Shown here: in pieces, positions 34,201-45,256 of the stretch | Layout: the number at the start of each line of letters is the position of its first letter | Numbering within the stretch: the first letter of the stretch is position 1 | Origin: Takakia lepidozioides | Taxonomy: Eukaryota > Streptophyta > Takakiopsida > Takakiales > Takakiaceae | Length of the DNA: 64,000 bases | Assembly (NCBI GenBank): GCA_030704615.1 | Contig: CM060731.1 | Coordinates: 21,142,001-21,206,000 of the forward strand | Direction of reading: 5' to 3' | The notes under the pieces: model-generated | Seen by the model: the letters and a program-made list of their open reading frames with translations, nothing else | What the model was told of the DNA's origin: nothing | Databases searched by the model: none | Position numbers and translations under genes: made by a program

Positions 34201-37200
34201 AGACCCCAAGACCTCCTTTCTAACAATCATGCCCCTGTGCAAACACTATCTCAATGCACTGGAAAGAGTACCCTTAAAAAAACTTTGAACGAGCTGGGCT
34301 GGAATCTTGTACTCTGTGTATCCATCAGCAGGCTGGGGTTGCCCTGTTCCTGTTTCCAGCTTCTGGCTTATGTCCTTGGCTGGAATCGTACTGTCCAGGC
34401 CTACAGTTGCGGGTTCACTTAGACTTAGACTTGCAAGTTTTTCCACACGCTCATTCAATGTCGCCGAAAGAAGCACATGCTGCCTTTCCTCTCCCCCATG
34501 TCTAGATTGGTCTTGTTGGGGGGCTGCCGCTGAATTTCTTGAGCCTAGCAAGCTCAAAATGCTTTCAATATCCTTCTCAAACCCAAGGTCAAGCAATCTG
34601 TTTGACCCCAGTTCCAATCCAATCCCACCACCCAAAAGAAATCAATATGTGGACACCAATATTATTGAGGCATGGGGCAGCGTACAATGGTGCCAAGATA
34701 GAGTTCACCCAAATTCCAAAGCTCTTTTACACAATCCATGGACGCCTGCAGTCTAACACATAATTGCATTAGTGCATTGGCAAGCCTGGATTTCATTCTA
34801 GTTATGAGCACAGGTGGACAGGCCTGGAGGGGAATAATCTCTAGGTGATAACTCAAAACCAAGCAAACAGGTCCTCAATATTCCAATCAAAAGCTTGAGA
34901 AGAAAAAATCTGCAGGGATGATACTCCTGAGTATATGTTATCACTTGATTGTTAGTGGGTGTTTCACCTAACATTCAACATGTGAGATACTACACGAGGC
35001 TTGTTGCTTACAGTTGGAGCAACAAAGGCCCACAGGCATGACCCTACACTAGGTGTCAGACTAAGAGATGGGAGAAGACCTGTCAGCTTCATCGAAGACC
35101 AGCCACCGCAGACACTCACGCCGAAATGATGATGTGTTGCTGAGGTGGTCTAACAAACGGCCCGGGGTAGCCACCAGAATGTTGATACCTAGAGATATCA
35201 CCACCACATAAGATGAGTTGTTGTATTTAGGAAACACAGAAGTCTAACTTACACGTCATGCCACAGAGAAGGATGAAGAGAAGGGCAGAGATGGCCACTG
35301 GCATAGGTTGATGAATTCAGAAGCTGGGACCAGATCATCTATAGTAATTTTCACTTCAAAAAACAAAAGCAGAACTCTGAGAGAACCATTGCCATCTCAG
35401 TGCATAAAGACAGACCAGTACATTTACAGACCTTTGCGAAGGCGGGCTTTCTCCTTTGAGCGCTTTTCACCCCCCATGACACAGCCAGGCACCAGCCAAT
35501 GAAAGCGATGCAGCAGCTGCTCTGCTACTCCACAGACCTGCACACAAAGCTCCCGTGTTGGCACCAGCACCAGCGCTGTGCTCCCTTCTGTCAGACTCTT
35601 CCTCTGGATCTTTATTCAAACAACACTACCATTGATACAGAAGCACGGAATGCTATGCCATACTTACATGGCTTTTCTCAAAGACATTCAAAGGGCATTC
35701 TAAGGCAGAGCTGGAGATTATATGGGTCCACATTAGGGTAGACTGACACATTTAGATGTCTAATCATCATGCCCTGTGCATGATAAGAGTCAGGAAGTGA
35801 CTAATTACGTGAATTCTGGCCATATTGCCTAGTCCAGGAAGGATTGGGCTGGGCCAACAGGTCTGCAGTGAAGACCAGGTTTGTGGGTCTAATTCTCACA
35901 TGTCACAAGACTTGGTGTGTATCAGCTATCCTCCACTGGGTATGTTCAAAGAAAACTTCGATTAGTTGTACCTTACAAACTCCACAAAGTTCTGAAGTTC
36001 TCAAAGAAGGTAGTAACATACATGCAAGGAATGTCACCCCTGCTCATGGCCAAGCCGGCAATAGTACAGAGTGAAAGAAATAAACATTACAATGTCCAAG
36101 GTAGGACCTGAGAAGCCATGCTAAAAGCGAGGAAGTACTTACCCCCAAGAGGGTGAACAACTGGCAGAGACAGAGAATCAATTATCAGGAAACACAACAA
36201 AAGAGCAGAGCATTAACATACCAAAAGTGCCATCATTTCGGGAAACGCGAGGTGTGGATGCTTGCAGGGCATGGATGATGGGAGCCAGGTATACAATGGT
36301 CTTACCCGTTCCAGTTCCGGCATTCACGAGCCTGTCTTACCTCTTGTCAGGGGGAAACAATGCGAAAAAAAATGCAGGAGCACAACACAAACAGTTCCTT
36401 TGAAGTATAGTGCCTCTCTGTGTGAACCCTCTCTCCTATACCAAATAATTCAACATACTGTTAGCAAAAGGAGAAGAGAAACCTATGTCTGCATGGTTAC
36501 ACGGAAGACAAAGAGTTTTGTATCCATAGCTACACCATTCAAACTTCTCAACCGGAAGACAGCCCGTCACTGCTCCATGGTATCTTTCCTTACTCCCACT
36601 CTTTGAACTTTCCATTCCTTCATCCATAAGCTGTGAAACTCAGCAATACAGCAGCATCCATGGCCAAGTGGCCATATGCAAGCTAGATATTACAATAATA
36701 AAGTAAGGCATGATTCCCACCACTCAATATCTGATATCAGTCATGAGCTATTAAACCATTGGCCACCAAGCTTTTCATTGTATCATCATGGTTTTCCAAA
36801 AATATGTTGATCAGGCCTACTACATCACTGTCGGGAGATACCAGTATATTAAGCTCATCTCATAACTCATGGAGATCCCACAGCACAGGAGTACAAAATT
36901 AACCAACACAAGATAGTTGTATACCATGTGACTGAAAGCATCAGCACATTCAAAAAAACAAGGATACACATCACGCCCTGAAAGGACAAGAGGGATGGCG
37001 GTTTGTTGAATGTAAGTAGGTGCAGTGAAACCCATTTTGTCTGCGGTGCCCACCCACAGAAATCATCAGGTTTAGGAAAATATAGCACATCTGTCAAATC
37101 ATGGCTGCAAAAATTCAAACAAAAAAAATTAGTGGATGTGTTACCACACTTTGCCGGGGTTGACATGATTGTTACATTCTGTCCGAAATGCATGCTGGAA

Positions 37201-37595
37201 TGCAGTCTCTAGATTAGCTTGAAATGTAAAGTTTATCAGGGAATTTCTTTCTTCAAGCTTACAAAAACACAATGGAAGCAAGTCACAAATACGGAGAAGC
37301 TCAAATTCCTAATCAGAACCATCTTTCAACTCAGAGGAAAAAGGGTTGGGCGATGACCGTGGATATAGTCTGCCAGAGACGCTGAGAGACCTAAGTCATG
37401 GAATCGGCCCCCGGCAAAGACCCGATCTCCCCCCTCTGTAGTATTTGGCTCTGAATCCATCTCGTTCTCCACCGCCTCTTCACTTGAATCATCCTCTATT
37501 GACTCCTCACGATTTGAGTCTTGGGGCTGAATGGTGCCCCCCTTGTATGGACGTCGCAAAGGCCGGCTAGCCGATGTTCCGCGCTTGGATCGCAT
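31296..37595 (-). CDS. RH17: DEAD-box RNA helicase of the DBP7/DDX31/RH17 group
   Basis: Nucleolar ATP-dependent RNA helicase for large ribosomal subunit assembly in its yeast relative DBP7. Ten exons join in frame: 37595-37358, 37040-36968, 36331-36222, 35587-35432, 35188-35080, 34597-34272, 33886-33813, 33678-33368, 33151-32908 and 31556-31296, giving 633 residues, close to Arabidopsis RH17. Motifs in order: Q region ([16 protein letters not shown]), I (AGTGTGKT), Ia (PTRELCVQ), Ib (TPGRLLDH), II (FDEADR), III (LLSATLN), IV (VVFFSTC), V ([10 protein letters not shown]) and VI ([13 protein letters not shown]). [16 protein letters not shown] after Ia and the C-terminal [20 protein letters not shown] (DUF4217) mark the DBP7/DDX31/RH17 group. 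The N terminus is acidic. Exon 1 uses a weak donor (G/GTCATC). An 18-nt optional micro-exon lies at 36160-36143. Confidence 0.95.
32085..32790. repeat. Three diverged copies of a repeat in intron 9 of the helicase gene
   Basis: Blocks at about 32085-32210, 32424-32550 and 32600-32790 share the words GGAGAGAA(C/T)(C/G)TG, CTTCTCACCATCTTCTAA or variants, CAGCAGAAA and GTGGCAGATAGT, ending in ACTAGACTC(G/A)T(G/T)AAGGGC in the first two. Spacing is about 340 then 180 bp. There is no coding potential. It is a local tandem duplication or clustered copies of an unknown repeat. Confidence 0.7.
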
Positions 37596-37969
37596 GGTTG
37601 GAAAGGGCAAGAAAAAACAACAAGATGTGGGACAGATACAAGGGGTGCTCTACTATACGACCACAGAAGGGGTATCAGCGTTTTGAACGAATTGCCCAGT
37701 TCAGTTAACACAATACCCATGTAAGCCTGACGGGCCACAGTACAGCAATCAGACTGGGTGCCTGTAATTGAATATCACAGAGAAACACTAAGGTAGCTTG
37801 AACCAGAGGTGCAGAACACCAAGGTTCACATGGACCAAGCACCATTCTTGCTCGCACCTCGGAAACAGAGGGTTTGTGTTTCAACCCTAAACCCTTTACA
37901 GCCCCGGTGACACATTCCAGCCCTAACGACCACCTTCCAACCTACAGATACTCTGCAAGTACCAGGACC
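37596..37969. promoter_or_regulatory. Shared upstream region of the helicase and PDF-motif genes
   Basis: This 374-bp interval lies between the minus-strand ATG of the RH17-type helicase and the candidate plus-strand ATG at 37970. If that start is right, both promoters and leaders are in this space. It is called from geometry; no element is recognised. Confidence 0.35.
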
Positions 37970-40068
37970 ATGGCATGCGCGTGGTCTCGATCCAACCTGT
38001 CCGCTTTCTTCAGCGAATTTCCCAGTGCTTCCTGTTGGTTGTTCCGTAAGCATTCAAGAGTAAGTTCACATAGCAAAAGGTTCAACTCTTCAAGATTTCG
38101 CTTTGAACTGCCAATCGCCTTGGCAATTTTGGGCGGTGCCCAACCTCTCAATTTGGGAGTTCTTCCGTTTTTCAAGCAGGATTGAGGACTGATGCAGATT
38201 GGATGGAAAGCTTCAGCCTATTACGTTCTCTACTTGAATTGACATATACAATCATCCTAGCATATTGCATTATACTGTGAGCTACGAGGAGGACAGAGAG
38301 AAGCATGGACTGGGAAGAATTGGGGACGATTGTGAGATGTTAGGTTCAGTGGACGAGCAAGAAGCAGAATATCGAACGGGGTTTGGAAGCCGAGGCACGG
38401 AGAAACCAGCTTGCATTAATTTGAAGAGTCATTCAGTGAGTGATGGGGGCTTGCTTGTGAATCTTCAAATACTATCAGGCATGGAAGGGAGCAAATTTGT
38501 TGAATGTGAAAACCGCAATGACCCCGTAGACAGTAGCCCCACTTTTTCAAGGGAGGGCCCAACTGCGATGATTTTGCAGGCATTACCGATGTGTTCAATC
38601 TTAAACTGGCATGGGAGGTCCAGAGTTTCATGGACACAGCTAGAGCAACAGAGGGTGATTGAAGATTTCCCTAGCCTACGCTAACATTCCTGAGTAGGAC
38701 TCTGCAACGGGGAGCTACTAAAGATTTCTGCTAGCAGTATTTGCCTGGCAGGAGTTCATGCCAGATCTTTCGCAATGGTTGGCCAAGATTTCCAACAAGG
38801 TGAGGCTATCTCTGAGGTTACCCTTAATTAGAAGAATAAAAGGATAAATGGCATTTTTGCTGAGTGAAGCTAGCATAATTTATGTTGGTAGACCGTAGCG
38901 GTTCTTATTGTTGATCAGTCAGCTGTCAATTTACACTGCGATTGCAGTTGGTTTGGCTCAAAGTTGTGACTGTTATGTGAAGCAATGCTTGTAGAGTTCT
39001 TGTCGTTGTATCCAGGCTGTGGTTAAGCTATTACTCCTCAAACTGCACATGTGGTCTTCATAGAATAGTCCAAGACATCAGAATCTGGACATGAGTGGAC
39101 AAAGGACGTCCTTTCGTTTGAGGGTTGGTCAAACCCTCCTGCCATGGTTGACGGTCAAGAGCAATGAGATGGTGGATGGATATCAGTGGGTGTCCTGGAT
39201 TTTGGTATTTTATCTTCATTGAAGTTTGGAGACAGTTGGAGACCAGATTTCGGTGGGATGGCCTATTATGGACGAAGGACACAATCAGGTCAAATACGGG
39301 CTGTAGAGTTATGTGAGTATCACACAACAAGCAGCCTGGCTTGAAGGGTGCTCTTGGCCACCGCAAGCTTCAGTGCCTTTGGTGAATTTGGGTATGTTTG
39401 TATGTCTCTGTATGCACGAGGCAAAGAAATAGCCAACAGTGACTAGCAGAATTTCCTCAAAAAGATACATCAGCACTCCTCAAGAAAGACTGAGGCAATT
39501 GGAAACTGGCAAAGTTCTCATGTTATTGGAGTTCCTGCATGCAGATCAAGCAATGAGCGTAGGACAGCTCTGGGAGGAGCTCTTTGCAGATCCCTCACAG
39601 TTCTTTGACAACGGATTTTATTGGGTGAGGCTGTATTCTTAACATGCGGAAAAGATGTCTTGGATGTTGGTTACGTTGTGGCAATTTTCCACCTCATTGT
39701 GTTGCAGGAGCAAATCTCCTTGTCATTATCAGTAAGCTATCCAAGTATGCTGTTATATAGAAGAGGCGTGGTGGTTAGGTTGTTGTAGTGGGGTGTATGC
39801 GATGCTGTGCATTTAGCTCTGGTTGCTCAGCTGCCTGCTGGGGGATTCGCAGAAAAGCACAAGACCACTAGCCTTCAGACATAATGGCTCAAACAAGGTC
39901 CTTTGGATCAAGAGTTGGTTGGATCCTCCTTTGGTGAAAGCAGAGCCTGTTGCCATCATACAAGATCGAGCACAATTTGATGATGTCTCTGTTGATGTCC
40001 AACATGGAGCTTCAGGCCAAGAATACTATGGGTATTTTTTCGTTGCTGATTCAAGGGTTCCAACCTAG
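37970..40068 (+). CDS. PDF-motif (OSB-type) organellar nucleic-acid-binding protein, incomplete model
   Basis: OSB proteins bind single-stranded DNA in plant organelles and carry C-terminal PDF motifs. Two exons here encode such a motif: 39450-39624 with VGQLWEELFADPSQFFDNGF, and 39853-40068 with PLAFRHNGSNKVLWIKSWLD followed by PPLVKAEP; they join in phase 0 (TGG/GTGAGG to GATTCGCAG). A candidate first exon at 37970-38059 (MACAWSRSNLSAFFSEFPSA, then WLFRKHSR before a strong AGA/GTAAGT donor) looks like an organelle transit peptide: rich in Ser, Arg and Ala, and nearly free of acidic residues. The middle (38060-39449) could not be resolved; open stretches at about 38265-38684 may contribute. 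I did not find the OB fold expected in a full OSB protein. Stop codon TAG at 40066, unless spliced on to the PPR frame downstream. Confidence 0.55.
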
Positions 40069-40238
40069 ATTTGGTACAGACTATTCTCAAAGTGGATGAC
40101 TGCAGTAGCTTTGTAGCCCTGTGATTATCTGCGAAGGTGTTCTTAGGAAGACATCCTTCTGACGTATCTTCAAGCTTTGAGATACCTTGTGAGTTTGTGT
40201 GCAAATGTTTTATAACAAAAAAATTCGAGTCATGCAGG

Positions 40239-42755
40239 ATGACAGGGTTCACCAAGGCACACATATTGAAATCAGGCACCTCCACTGTCACCCCTGGTTT
40301 TGGAGGTGGGCCAAGAGAGGGGGTCAGCAAGAGCCCTCATGGGGACATGAGGGCTCTATGTATGGCAGGACGATTGAAAGAGGCACTGCATATTCTGAAC
40401 CTAGGAGGCGTTCAGGCAGATTCCAACACCTATGTCTGTGTCTTGCAGGAGTGTATCAATAAGAAAAGCCTTGCAGAGGGAAAGCATGTGCACAGCCACA
40501 TTCTCCGAAGTGGATTAAAACCAAACATCTTTCTACTCAACACCCTTGTTAACATGTATGCCAAGTGTGGGAGTGTGGCGGAAGCACGCCAAGTGTTTGA
40601 TAGAATGCCTGAACGAAATTTGTTTACATGGACTATAATGATAGCAGGATATGCCAAGCATGGGTATGGTAGGGAGGCTTTTGAGATGTATGAGCAAATG
40701 CAACAGGAAGGGGGGACACCCAACAGGGTCACATTCATTTGCGTTGTCAACGCATGTGCCCGGCTTGGAGACTTGGAAAGGGGCAGAAAAGTCCACGCTC
40801 AAATAATCAAAACTGAGATTGCTCCAGATATCATTCTTGTGACTGCCCTTGCTGACATGTATGCCAAATGTGGGAGGGTAAAGGATTCACGTCAATTGTT
40901 TGACAACATGACTAAACGAAATGTGGTCTCATGGAATGCCATGATCACGGGATATGGCCAGCATGGGTGTGGTAGGCAGGCTTTGGAGATTTATGACCAA
41001 ATGCAACAGGAAGCGGTACTACCCAGCAGGGTCACATTTATTTGCATTCTCAATGCGTGTGCCAGCCTGGGCGCCCTGGAGAAGGGCAAGGAGGTTCATG
41101 CTGACATCATCAAATCTGGGATCGCAGCAGATACCGTTCTAGAGACTGCCCTTGCTGACATGTACGCCAAATGTGGGAGTGTGAAGGATGCGCGTCATGT
41201 GTTTGACAACATGGCCGAACGGAGTGTGGTCTCGTGGAATGCCATGATCACAGGATATTCTCACCATGGGTGTGGTAGGCAGGCCTTTGAGATGTACAAG
41301 CAAATGAGATGGCAAGGGGTGACGCCCGACAAGGTCACGTTCATTTGCATCCTGAATGTGTGTGCCATCCTAGGAGACCTTGAAAATGGTAAAGAGGTCC
41401 ATGCTGACATCATCAAATCTGGAATCACAGCAGATACCATTCTGGAGAGTGCCCTAGCTGACATGTATGCCAAATGTGGAAGCATAAAGGATGCGCGCCG
41501 AGTGTTCGATAATATCGCACAACAAGATGTGGTCTCATGGAACACAATGATCGCAGGATATGCTCAGCATGGATGTGGTAGGGAGGCTTTTCAGATCTAT
41601 GAGCAAATGCAACAGGAAGGGGTGGTGCCTGACAAGGTCACATTCGTTTGTATTCTCAATGCGTGTGCCAGCCTGGCAGCCCTGGACAGGGGAAAAGAGG
41701 TACATGCTGACATCAACAAAGCTGGGATTGCAGCAGATGTCATTTTGGAGACTGCCCTTGCTGATATGTATGCCAAATGTGGGAGCTTAAAGGATTCACG
41801 TCAAGTTTTTGACAATATGGCTCAACGAAGTGTGGTCTCATGGAACACAATGCTTGCAGGATATGCTCAACATGGGTGTGGCAGGGAGGTCATGAAACTA
41901 TTTGAACAAATGCAACAGGAAGGCTTGAAGCCAAATGGTATTACCTTCACATGTGTCCTTTCTGCATGTAGTTCTGTGGGCCTGGTGAATGAAGGCCATC
42001 AGTACTTTGATTGTATGAGACGAGAGTATGGCCTCACTCCGACATTGGAGCATTTTGGCTGCATGGTGGACCTTCTTGGCCGTGCAGGGCGATTGGATGA
42101 TGCAGAGGACGTAATTAAGGAAATGCCAATTGAACCACATGCTTCTGTATGGGGGGCTTTGCTTGGTGCCTGCAGAATTCATGGCGATGTGAAGCGAGCA
42201 GAACGTGCAGCAAAGTGCCTTCTCAAGTGGGATCCCCAGGATGCTGCAACATATGTGCTTCTATCAAACATCTATGCTATGGCCGGCAGGTGGGATGATA
42301 AAGCAAAGTTGAGAAAAATGATGGAGGACAGAGGTGTCAGAAAGGAGCCAGGGCGTAGCTTCATCGAGGTTGACAACAAAGTGCGTACATTCATTGTAGA
42401 TGACAAATTGCATCCAGAGATTGAGGACATACATGCTGAGCTGAAGAGATTGTATTTACAGATGAAGGAGGCTGGGTATGTGCCTGACACCCGCTTTGTA
42501 TTGCATGATGTGGATGAAGTCCAAAAGGAATTTTCTCTTTATCACCACAGTGAGAAGCTGGCCATTGCTTTTGGGCTCATCAGCACCCCCCCCGGGATGC
42601 CCATCCGCATCATCAAGAATCTTCGGATGTGTGGTGACTGCCACACGGCCACCAAGTTCATCACACAGATTGTTGGGCGGGCGGTTGTTGTACGGGACGC
42701 CAACCGCTTTCACCACTTCCGAGATGGGGTTTGTTCTTGTGGGGATTACTGGTGA
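40239..42755 (+). CDS. PLS-class pentatricopeptide-repeat protein with E, E+ and DYW domains
   Basis: Organellar C-to-U RNA-editing factor: PPR motifs read the RNA and the DYW domain is the deaminase. 838 codons in one exon from ATG 40239 ([10 protein letters not shown]). About fifteen repeats follow as five P-L-S triplets of 101 residues, seen in the recurring [18 protein letters not shown] and ILNACASL at exact 303-bp steps (40554, 40857, 41160 and on). The E/E+ region runs from [20 protein letters not shown] to about [13 protein letters not shown]. The PG-type box GYVPDT leads into the DYW domain with the zinc ligands HSE ([13 protein letters not shown]) and CGDCH, ending exactly in DYW. 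No transit peptide is visible at this start, and an acceptor (CATGCAG) lies directly before it, so the true N terminus may be encoded by upstream exons. Confidence 0.93.
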   Translation: MTGFTKAHILKSGTSTVTPGFGGGPREGVSKSPHGDMRALCMAGRLKEALHILNLGGVQADSNTYVCVLQECINKKSLAEGKHVHSHILRSGLKPNIFLLNTLVNMYAKCGSVAEARQVFDRMPERNLFTWTIMIAGYAKHGYGREAFEMYEQMQQEGGTPNRVTFICVVNACARLGDLERGRKVHAQIIKTEIAPDIILVTALADMYAKCGRVKDSRQLFDNMTKRNVVSWNAMITGYGQHGCGRQALEIYDQMQQEAVLPSRVTFICILNACASLGALEKGKEVHADIIKSGIAADTVLETALADMYAKCGSVKDARHVFDNMAERSVVSWNAMITGYSHHGCGRQAFEMYKQMRWQGVTPDKVTFICILNVCAILGDLENGKEVHADIIKSGITADTILESALADMYAKCGSIKDARRVFDNIAQQDVVSWNTMIAGYAQHGCGREAFQIYEQMQQEGVVPDKVTFVCILNACASLAALDRGKEVHADINKAGIAADVILETALADMYAKCGSLKDSRQVFDNMAQRSVVSWNTMLAGYAQHGCGREVMKLFEQMQQEGLKPNGITFTCVLSACSSVGLVNEGHQYFDCMRREYGLTPTLEHFGCMVDLLGRAGRLDDAEDVIKEMPIEPHASVWGALLGACRIHGDVKRAERAAKCLLKWDPQDAATYVLLSNIYAMAGRWDDKAKLRKMMEDRGVRKEPGRSFIEVDNKVRTFIVDDKLHPEIEDIHAELKRLYLQMKEAGYVPDTRFVLHDVDEVQKEFSLYHHSEKLAIAFGLISTPPGMPIRIIKNLRMCGDCHTATKFITQIVGRAVVVRDANRFHHFRDGVCSCGDYW

Positions 42756-43679
42756 ACCTAGCAACATCTGTGGTGGCAAGTGGACCGCCACAAACGTGAG
42801 GATGTAAAGATCACACTAGCCTTATCTTGAACCCAAGTGTAAGGTTGGAGTACCCATTTGTGTCATGAATGCAAAACTGAGTCCCTCCTTTTGTGTGAAC
42901 CGCAGCTGATGATTACAATTTGGAAAGTCTATCTAATAGCAGATTGCTGATTCATTTTGCCGTTAATTCACCTCTTTGTTGGTCAGCCCTGAAGGCAGCA
43001 AATCGAGTGGTCATGTTTTTACCTAGTTTCCCGTTATCCGTGTCAGTGATGTCAGGTCATGACAGACCTGATTCTGACGTTGCCTGCATCACATTGGTTT
43101 AGGTATCGGTAATGTAATTTTTAGGGGGGTGAAAAATGTGACATGTAAGTATCCATGTCCCTTGGAAATTACATACATGAAAAAAATTAGTTAAATGGAA
43201 TTTTAATAACTTGAAAGAGCGTCCCGGCCATTCGGTGGTCGCCGTCGGCACATAACGGTGAGCAAACCGTTGGGCGGTCGTCCATCGATTGGCGACTGGA
43301 GGGCGAAGGTGATTTTTTTCTTTGTTTTTTTTTTTTTTGGTCTGGCACTGTGGGGCAACTGGAGTCAGATAGCTGCCCACGGTTGCCTAGCCAAAAAAAA
43401 AAATTAAAAAGAAAAACCTATTGTCCGGCTCGCCCGGACTTTATCCAAAGGCAGACGGCCTAGAGGGGAAATAAAATGAAAATAAAAATAAAAATAAAAA
43501 TGCACTACATGTCCGTCAACTCGACAATGGGATAAATTGGGTCGCGTGAAAGTAAAAAAAATACTCAACGTAAAGTCGGTTTTGGACGTTACCCTGCTCA
43601 CGTGTTTGTGCAAGTCGCATCATAATTGACAACTAGGACCTAGTCCCCCCGTGTTGGCCAATTCTTTCAAAGAATATAC
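42756..43679. other. Intergenic stretch with A/T-rich simple repeats
   Basis: It holds the 3' region of the PPR gene, a long T run at 43322-43338 and an AAATA-type repeat at 43470-43500. No gene is recognised. Confidence 0.5.
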
Positions 43680-44258
43680 ACTTGATTGTGGCTCCATGGC
43701 TGAAGCTGGAAACATGTCAAATGTAGTAGCCATATCATCTTCATGGTCCATAAATGGAACCTAAAATTTGGCATGGTGTTGCTTTCTCTTGTTTTCAGAC
43801 AGGTCCATCAACCTAAGACGTACCTCATCTAACATAACATCAATATCACCGAAAGTACGACGTTGTCCCCATTCCCTAACTTCAGCAAACAAACCCCTCA
43901 AAAAATGTAATTGGAACATCTTCTCCCTAACGGCAACATCTGAAATATTCTCTGTGGCTGCAGCTTACAGGTCCCAGTAGTATTGCCAGAGGGATTCTTC
44001 TTCCTTGTAAGGTCGATCATACAATTTATCTAGGCTATCCAAGGGTCACTCTGCAGGTTTGAATATCCTAAGTGCTATCTTTTTAACATTTTTCCAATTT
44101 AAATCTGGTTCCCCACGGAAATAAACATGAATGAGATCGCATGCCTCCCATTGCATCATGCTCATACGAAAGGTTCTCATATTGACTTTTTCTGAGGCTT
44201 TGTTCATATTAGCCGTTATCTCAAATATCTCTCTGTAGTTCCCGATTTCCCCTCCCAT
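43680..44258 (-). mobile_element. Decayed LTR-retrotransposon gag-like frame
   Basis: A minus-strand frame from about 44258 (MGGEIGNYREIFEITANMNK) to about 43750 reads like a gag region: a helical stretch, then PDLNWKNVKKIALRIF, then YKEEESLWQYYWDL and EKMFQLHFLRGL, in the order expected of the Retrotrans_gag domain. It has in-frame stops (TGA near 44046, TAA near 43967 and TAG near 43760). No protease or reverse transcriptase is adjacent. The preceding 44.3-45.0 kb could hold a decayed LTR but shows no clear ends. Confidence 0.55.
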
Positions 44259-45256
44259 TTAGTACTTAGGTTATGGATGAGTTACAATGTGAACAACAGC
44301 CCATATCTGACAAGTAACCTTGTTGTCACTTGAACCTATAGGTGAGCATTCACAGGCTGATCCTCACTACTCTCAAAATCAAGCTTTCTATGTCTCCCAT
44401 TGTGGACTATCACCTCTCCCATGGCTCGGGAGAGAGGTAGCACCGATAGCTAGGTGGACCAAGAGTCCAAGGCAGGCTGACCATGTCTAAACATGTTGCT
44501 GGTGCCAGATTAGCATTGTGCTGTAGCGACTCACTCTGAATAAAAGAAAAACCCGTGTATAAGAAAAGAAATATGGCTTCGAGGGAAAAAAAAAACCAAA
44601 AACAAAAAATAAAAAAAATCAATCAATCTTCTGTAGGCGCCTTACATATTCAAGAGTGGAACGGCACGACTCCATCCCTGCATACTGGGAGTTCTCTTAG
44701 TGCCATATGCTCCCCTGCCGACGGTGACGAACCTGAAGTGAACTAGCGGCATCGCCAGAGCTTTAGAAAAGGGAAATCTAAGGCTCAGCTCTCTTTTGAT
44801 CAACCAAAGCGCAAGGCAGCTTATAGTCTTCTTGTTGCTTCTGTTCCTATCTATGAACTTGGTCACGGAGTAGTGTCTCTTTCATCAGCCTTCATGGCCT
44901 TCGCAAGGTTATTATTCCTTGCTTTAATAAATTTTAAGCACCTCTGTCCCCTTTTTTTTTCTTTTTTTTAAAAGGAACTTGGGAGTGACAGCCCACAGTT
45001 CAGGCCCTTGAGGAGGGGGGGGGAATTAACGAATTAACCCCTTTTTTTTTAAAACGATCTTTTACTCTGCCACGCAGGCGAGTAACTTACGAAGTCGTCA
45101 CGCCGAGCGACCCTAAAATGAACTACGAAGTTTCTTATGGTTCTCCACGATGGTGGGAACTCGGGAGCTATATTGGGAACGTGATGAGAACGTGAAGCGG
45201 TGCCCTTGTTTCTTGCAAGGAGAAAAGGGCTGAGAGAGGAGCAAAGCGCAGTAGCG
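44259..45256. other. Intergenic stretch, possible LTR remnant and SF3B2 promoter
   Basis: The sequence contains several poly-A/T and poly-G runs (44586-44620, 44953-44970, 45016-45023) and no recognisable gene. Its right end must hold the SF3B2 promoter and leader. Confidence 0.4.

Noticed and set aside
37942-38175. 77-codon minus-strand frame with helical, Lys/Leu/Glu-rich composition
   Set aside because: It overlaps the candidate transit-peptide exon on the other strand, has no ATG start and no recognised domain. It was not chosen, though it cannot be fully excluded as an exon of another gene.
10137-42791. Long antisense frames within the PPR and kelch genes (for example 42456-42791 minus)
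   Set aside because: Each lies opposite confirmed coding sequence and shows no domain.
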